NCBI GenBank assembly: GCA_945915235.1
Contig: CAMEEX010000014.1
Location: 1 to 34,963 of the forward strand
DNA from: an uncultured Clostridia bacterium
GTDB lineage: Bacteria > Bacillota > Clostridia > Lachnospirales > Lachnospiraceae
Direction: 5' to 3'
DNA: 34,963 nucleotides
Below the pieces are notes generated by a model that worked only from the letters and a program-made list of their open reading frames with translations, ran no database searches and was not told the DNA's origin. Shown here piece by piece: positions 31,938-34,963 of this stretch (its first letter is position 1; each line of letters opens with the position of its first letter). The position numbers and the translations under genes were made by a program.

Positions 31938-33518
31938 CTATAATCCCAAAAGAGTCATTGTAGCATTGACTTTATCAATAGCTTCCTGTTTGTTCTTTGA
32001 AATCTCGGCAATATTAGCTTTTACTTCTGAAATATCTACAGGTTCTTCTTCCTCGAATGTATCTACATATCTGGAAATGTTGAGGTTGTAATCATTCTCC
32101 TTAATTTCTTTCATTGAAGCAATATGACAGTATTTATCTACATCTTTACGCTCAACATATGTATTTACAATCTTGTCAATGTTTTCGTCTGTAAGGTAAT
32201 TCATTTTTCCCTCAGAAGCATATTCTTTGGATGCATCAATGAAACAGATATTTTCTGAGTTACCGTTACGCTCTTTTTTAAATACAAGACACGCTACCGC
32301 AATACCTGTAGAAACAAACATCTTTTCAGGAAGACCGATTACTGCATCAAGTACATTTTGCTCCTCAATCATATATTTACGAATCTTTTCTTCTGCTCCA
32401 CCACGGAATAATACACCATGAGGAAGTAACACAGCAATTCTTGAATCACCCTCTGCCATATGGAAAATCATATGTTCTACAAACATTAAATCTTCATAAC
32501 TCTTAGGTGCAAGAACTCCATAAGGTGAAAATCTATCATCATCTAATAATGCTGGGTCTGGCGTCCAGCTTACAGAATAAGGTGGATTTGCTACCTGAAC
32601 ATCATATTTCATTTCACTAAGAGCTGTGTCATCAGTAATTGTGTTACAGTTTACAATTTCAAAATTCTTAAAATCTACGCCATGAAGCATCATATTCATA
32701 CGAGCCAAGTTATATGTAGAAGCTGTAAGCTCCTGTCCGTAATAATGGCGAACATTAGCATTTTCACCAACCTTAAGAAGAAGCGAACCAGAACCACAAG
32801 CTGGGTCAAAAGCATTTAATACATCTGTAAGTCCAACCGTAGCAAGTTTAGCGACTAAGGTAGCTGGCGTTGTCATTGTGAAGAATTCGCCAGCTTTCTT
32901 TCCAGCAGTTGAAGCAAACTGTGAAATAAGTTCAATATATGCACTACCTAAAATGTCAACATCTGTAGAATCATAATCCATCTCGATTGTATCAAGTGTC
33001 TTAATCATTGTGGCAATCGCCTTTGAACGCTCTGAAACGGCTTTACCAAGTTTTGATGCCTTTAAGTCCATGTCCTCAAACAAGCCATCAAAATCTGTCT
33101 GTGAATCCTGTCCCTGTGTGGATTCTGTAATTGAATTGATGATTTCCTCTAAATAATCAATAGAGAATTCACCTTTTTCAATCATCTTAATAACATTAGA
33201 AAATAAGTATTTAGGCTCAATTACATAACCTAAAATTCTTAATGATTCATCAATCAAATCCTGTCTGTATTCTTCATCTTCCCATGCTTCTTGATATGTT
33301 ACCCCATCAGATTTAAGGGCATCATTCATATATTTTTCTGTTTTATCAGATAAGAACTTATAGAAAATTAATCCCAAAATATAATTTTTAAACTCATAGG
33401 CTTCCATAGTTCCTCTAAGCTGGTTACACATAGTCCAAAGCTTTGAAGAAAGCTCCTGTGCAATATCTCTTTGTTTATCAATATTCATATTGTTATTAAT
33501 TACTCCTTGATTATCCAT
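31938..33518 (-). CDS. hsdM: HsdM, type I restriction-modification N6-adenine methyltransferase
   Basis: This 526-residue protein starts MDNQGVINNNMNIDKQRDIA with AAGGA upstream. The N-terminal helical domain (YEFKNYILGLIFYKFLSDKT) is typical of HsdM. The methyltransferase core shows GEFFTM (210-215), FDPACGSGSLLLKV (AdoMet motif I, 237-250) and the catalytic NPPYS (311-315). Asn-Pro-Pro-Tyr is the N6-adenine methylase signature. The C-terminal coiled region (NIAEISKNKQEAIDKVNATM) should contact HsdS. It is 26 bp after hsdR and 11 bp before hsdS. Confidence 0.95.
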   Translation of the reverse strand: MDNQGVINNNMNIDKQRDIAQELSSKLWTMCNQLRGTMEAYEFKNYILGLIFYKFLSDKTEKYMNDALKSDGVTYQEAWEDEEYRQDLIDESLRILGYVIEPKYLFSNVIKMIEKGEFSIDYLEEIINSITESTQGQDSQTDFDGLFEDMDLKASKLGKAVSERSKAIATMIKTLDTIEMDYDSTDVDILGSAYIELISQFASTAGKKAGEFFTMTTPATLVAKLATVGLTDVLNAFDPACGSGSLLLKVGENANVRHYYGQELTASTYNLARMNMMLHGVDFKNFEIVNCNTITDDTALSEMKYDVQVANPPYSVSWTPDPALLDDDRFSPYGVLAPKSYEDLMFVEHMIFHMAEGDSRIAVLLPHGVLFRGGAEEKIRKYMIEEQNVLDAVIGLPEKMFVSTGIAVACLVFKKERNGNSENICFIDASKEYASEGKMNYLTDENIDKIVNTYVERKDVDKYCHIASMKEIKENDYNLNISRYVDTFEEEEPVDISEVKANIAEISKNKQEAIDKVNATMTLLGL

Positions 33519-33544
33519 ATAGTATTTCCTTCTCTCTGTATTTT

Positions 33545-34963
33545 TTAGTTAGCATATTTCATGCAGTTTTCAGAAACAAAAACAATAATATCCTGTCTCA
33601 TTTGTCTTCTCTGTCTGAATCCCATGTTTTGACAAAGTTCTTTATCAACTCTTGTCTCTTCAATGATTCCAGAAAATTCATATTCGCTAATAAGCTCTTT
33701 CAACACATTTACATCTAATTCATGCTCTGTTGCATAGGCTTCAATTTCTTTAGCTCTGGCTTCATCTTCGTAATTTGCATATGCATCATCAATAGAATCG
33801 CCATCCTGCATTTTAGGAAGAACATCACCGATGAAGGCTTTAATTAAGTCAACCTTACGTTTTAAGTCTGGGCTATCTGTTCTATCCAATTCATCATAAA
33901 TGTGCTGGATGTCTTTTTCTCTTTGTTCTTTATTTTTCATATCAACATTTCTAAGTAATTGCATTATGTAGAAAACGTTAATACGGTCGGTTTCAATGAT
34001 TTCAATATTGAAATCTATGTCATTAAGAATAGATGTCTTTTCTGAATCCTTTTGTTTCTTTAAGTTGTCATGGATTGTGAAATATCTACTCTTTAAATCT
34101 TCATATGTCTGCTGTGGAATATCTTCTTCTATGTCATCCCATTCAAAATCAGTAAATGTTTCAAGTGTAAGAAGGGTCTTTGAAAGCTCCCTGAACGCAA
34201 TAACAAATTTCTTCTGGTCTTCTTCTGATTGGAGCTTGTCTACGTCAGATGCCTCCGTTACAACTTCATGCATCTTGGCAACAAGTTCTTTAAATCTTTC
34301 AACATAATGTTCATATGGCTTTAAAAGAATTCCAGAAATATCTCCGCCACCAGAGAATAACTTTAATGCATCATCTGTCTTTTTCTTAAGGTTACGATAG
34401 CAAACAATATTACCGAATTGCTTTGTTTCTTTCTCAACACGGTTCGTTCTGGAAAATGCCTGTAACAAATTATGCCATTCAAGATTTTTGTCTACATACA
34501 AAGTGTTAAGAGGTCTTGAATCAAAACCTGTCAGATACATGTTTACGACAATAAGTAAATCTATCTCAGGCACTTTTGTAACCTTAAGACGCTTGCTAAT
34601 ATCAGCATTATAAGCGGCAAATGTATCGGTAGAGTAACCCGTTCCAAACATTTCATTATAATCTTTTATGATTCTTTCAAGCTGGTCTCTGCTGTGTTCT
34701 GTCTTATCTTCTAAATCTTCATTTGTTCCAAAACTAAATACAGCAGCAATCTTCATATTGTGGTCTATCTCTTTGAACTTGTCATAATATTTAACAAGCA
34801 TTGGAATAGATGAAGTGGCAAAAATAGCAGTATATTTATTTTTACCAATCTTTGCTTTACTCTCCCAATGGTCTACAATATGATGAGCTACCAGAGAAAT
34901 TCTTTCATCAGATTCAAGAACTTCCGCTTTGTCTATTGCTTCAACCATTGTTTTATCATTTTC
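33545..34963 (-). CDS. hsdR: HsdR, type I restriction endonuclease subunit (C-terminal part; 5' end outside window)
   Basis: The frame is open to the right edge (ENDKT precedes the first Met), leaving at least 472 residues of the C-terminal half. The second RecA-like helicase domain is visible: YTAIFATSSIPMLVKYY, then VPEIDLLIVVNMYLTGFDSR and LEWHNLLQAFSRTNR (motifs V-VI). The following helical region (~200-467) binds the methylase core. HsdR drives ATP-dependent translocation and cleavage. The nuclease domain lies upstream, beyond the window. It begins the hsdR-hsdM-hsdS operon as far as can be seen. Confidence 0.93.
   Translation of the reverse strand, partial: ENDKTMVEAIDKAEVLESDERISLVAHHIVDHWESKAKIGKNKYTAIFATSSIPMLVKYYDKFKEIDHNMKIAAVFSFGTNEDLEDKTEHSRDQLERIIKDYNEMFGTGYSTDTFAAYNADISKRLKVTKVPEIDLLIVVNMYLTGFDSRPLNTLYVDKNLEWHNLLQAFSRTNRVEKETKQFGNIVCYRNLKKKTDDALKLFSGGGDISGILLKPYEHYVERFKELVAKMHEVVTEASDVDKLQSEEDQKKFVIAFRELSKTLLTLETFTDFEWDDIEEDIPQQTYEDLKSRYFTIHDNLKKQKDSEKTSILNDIDFNIEIIETDRINVFYIMQLLRNVDMKNKEQREKDIQHIYDELDRTDSPDLKRKVDLIKAFIGDVLPKMQDGDSIDDAYANYEDEARAKEIEAYATEHELDVNVLKELISEYEFSGIIEETRVDKELCQNMGFRQRRQMRQDIIVFVSENCMKYAN

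Larger units (their letters stand above)
26089..34963. mobile_element. Left part of an AT-rich accessory (defence) island inserted in cpaF
   Basis: From about 26,085 rightward the base composition drops sharply toward AT, codon use shifts, and content changes from conserved pilus genes to accessory genes: a DUF3644-like protein, a DUF6262/TnpC-like protein, hypothetical proteins and a type I restriction-modification operon. The right boundary, any integrase and the duplicated attachment site are outside the window. A contig or assembly junction is an alternative explanation. The call rests on the precise loss of cpaF homology. Confidence 0.65.

Noticed and set aside
26092-34963. Integrase or transposase gene in the island
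   Set aside because: No protein here shows tyrosine or serine recombinase or DDE motifs; only a TnpC-like accessory is present.
1-34963. CRISPR arrays and tRNA/rRNA genes
   Set aside because: No regularly spaced repeats and no cloverleaf or rRNA signature sequence were seen when reading both strands.

Overview
The window reads as a Lachnospiraceae-type (Clostridia, Firmicutes) chromosome. This is inferred from AGGAGG-type ribosome binding sites, the gene families present (YesL/DUF624 beside sugar ABC transport, TIGR03905-type TSCPD protein, DUF5702/FHA Tad locus, CBM-bearing GH26 lipoprotein) and low-to-mid G+C Gram-positive features. No rRNA, tRNA or CRISPR array was recognised. About 26 kb of moderate-G+C core DNA is followed, from about 26,085 to the right edge, by visibly AT-rich DNA with different codon use.

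Region 1 (1-10,019) looks like a beta-mannan or related glycan utilisation cluster. On the minus strand lie a GH26 mannanase-like lipoprotein with a CBM35-like module, a YesL/DUF624 membrane protein and a large multidomain sugar-binding protein running off the left edge. Divergent from these are an amylo-alpha-1,6-glucosidase (GDE) family enzyme and an AraC regulator; facing the AraC gene is an SGNH-family esterase-like lipoprotein. The divergent GH26/GDE gap carries related palindromic sites. A ~139-bp hairpin element lies between the GH26 gene and yesL-like gene.

Region 2 (10,101-16,079) is housekeeping: ThyX-like thymidylate synthase, a D-2-hydroxyacid dehydrogenase, a small membrane protein, MTA/SAH nucleosidase, a TSCPD protein, MurG, a HIT protein and an orphan soluble histidine kinase-like protein.

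Region 3 (16,069-26,088, all minus) is a tightly packed Tad/Flp pilus operon. In transcription order it holds the 3' end of cpaF/tadA, tadB, tadC, an Flp1-like pilin, a DUF5702 protein, a TadE-like protein with two putative zinc modules, a prepilin peptidase, a second TadE-like protein, an FHA protein, a rhomboid protease and a flavodoxin-SCP2 fusion. Overlapping start/stop codons tie the last three to the pilus genes.

Region 4 (26,083-34,963) begins exactly where cpaF homology stops, within the conserved IVGEVRGGEA block, so an AT-rich accessory island appears to interrupt cpaF. It holds a three-gene cassette (a DUF3644-like protein with a HEPN-type RX4H motif, a DUF6262/TnpC-like HTH coiled-coil protein and a very acidic small protein), an unrecognised 307-aa protein behind a strong promoter and attenuator-like hairpin, and a type I restriction-modification operon (hsdR-hsdM-hsdS) ending in a two-TM coiled-coil membrane protein. 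The whole segment looks like a defence island. Its most novel candidates are the HEPN-type cassette and the unassigned RM-linked membrane protein. All family assignments are from reading motifs; no database search was run.
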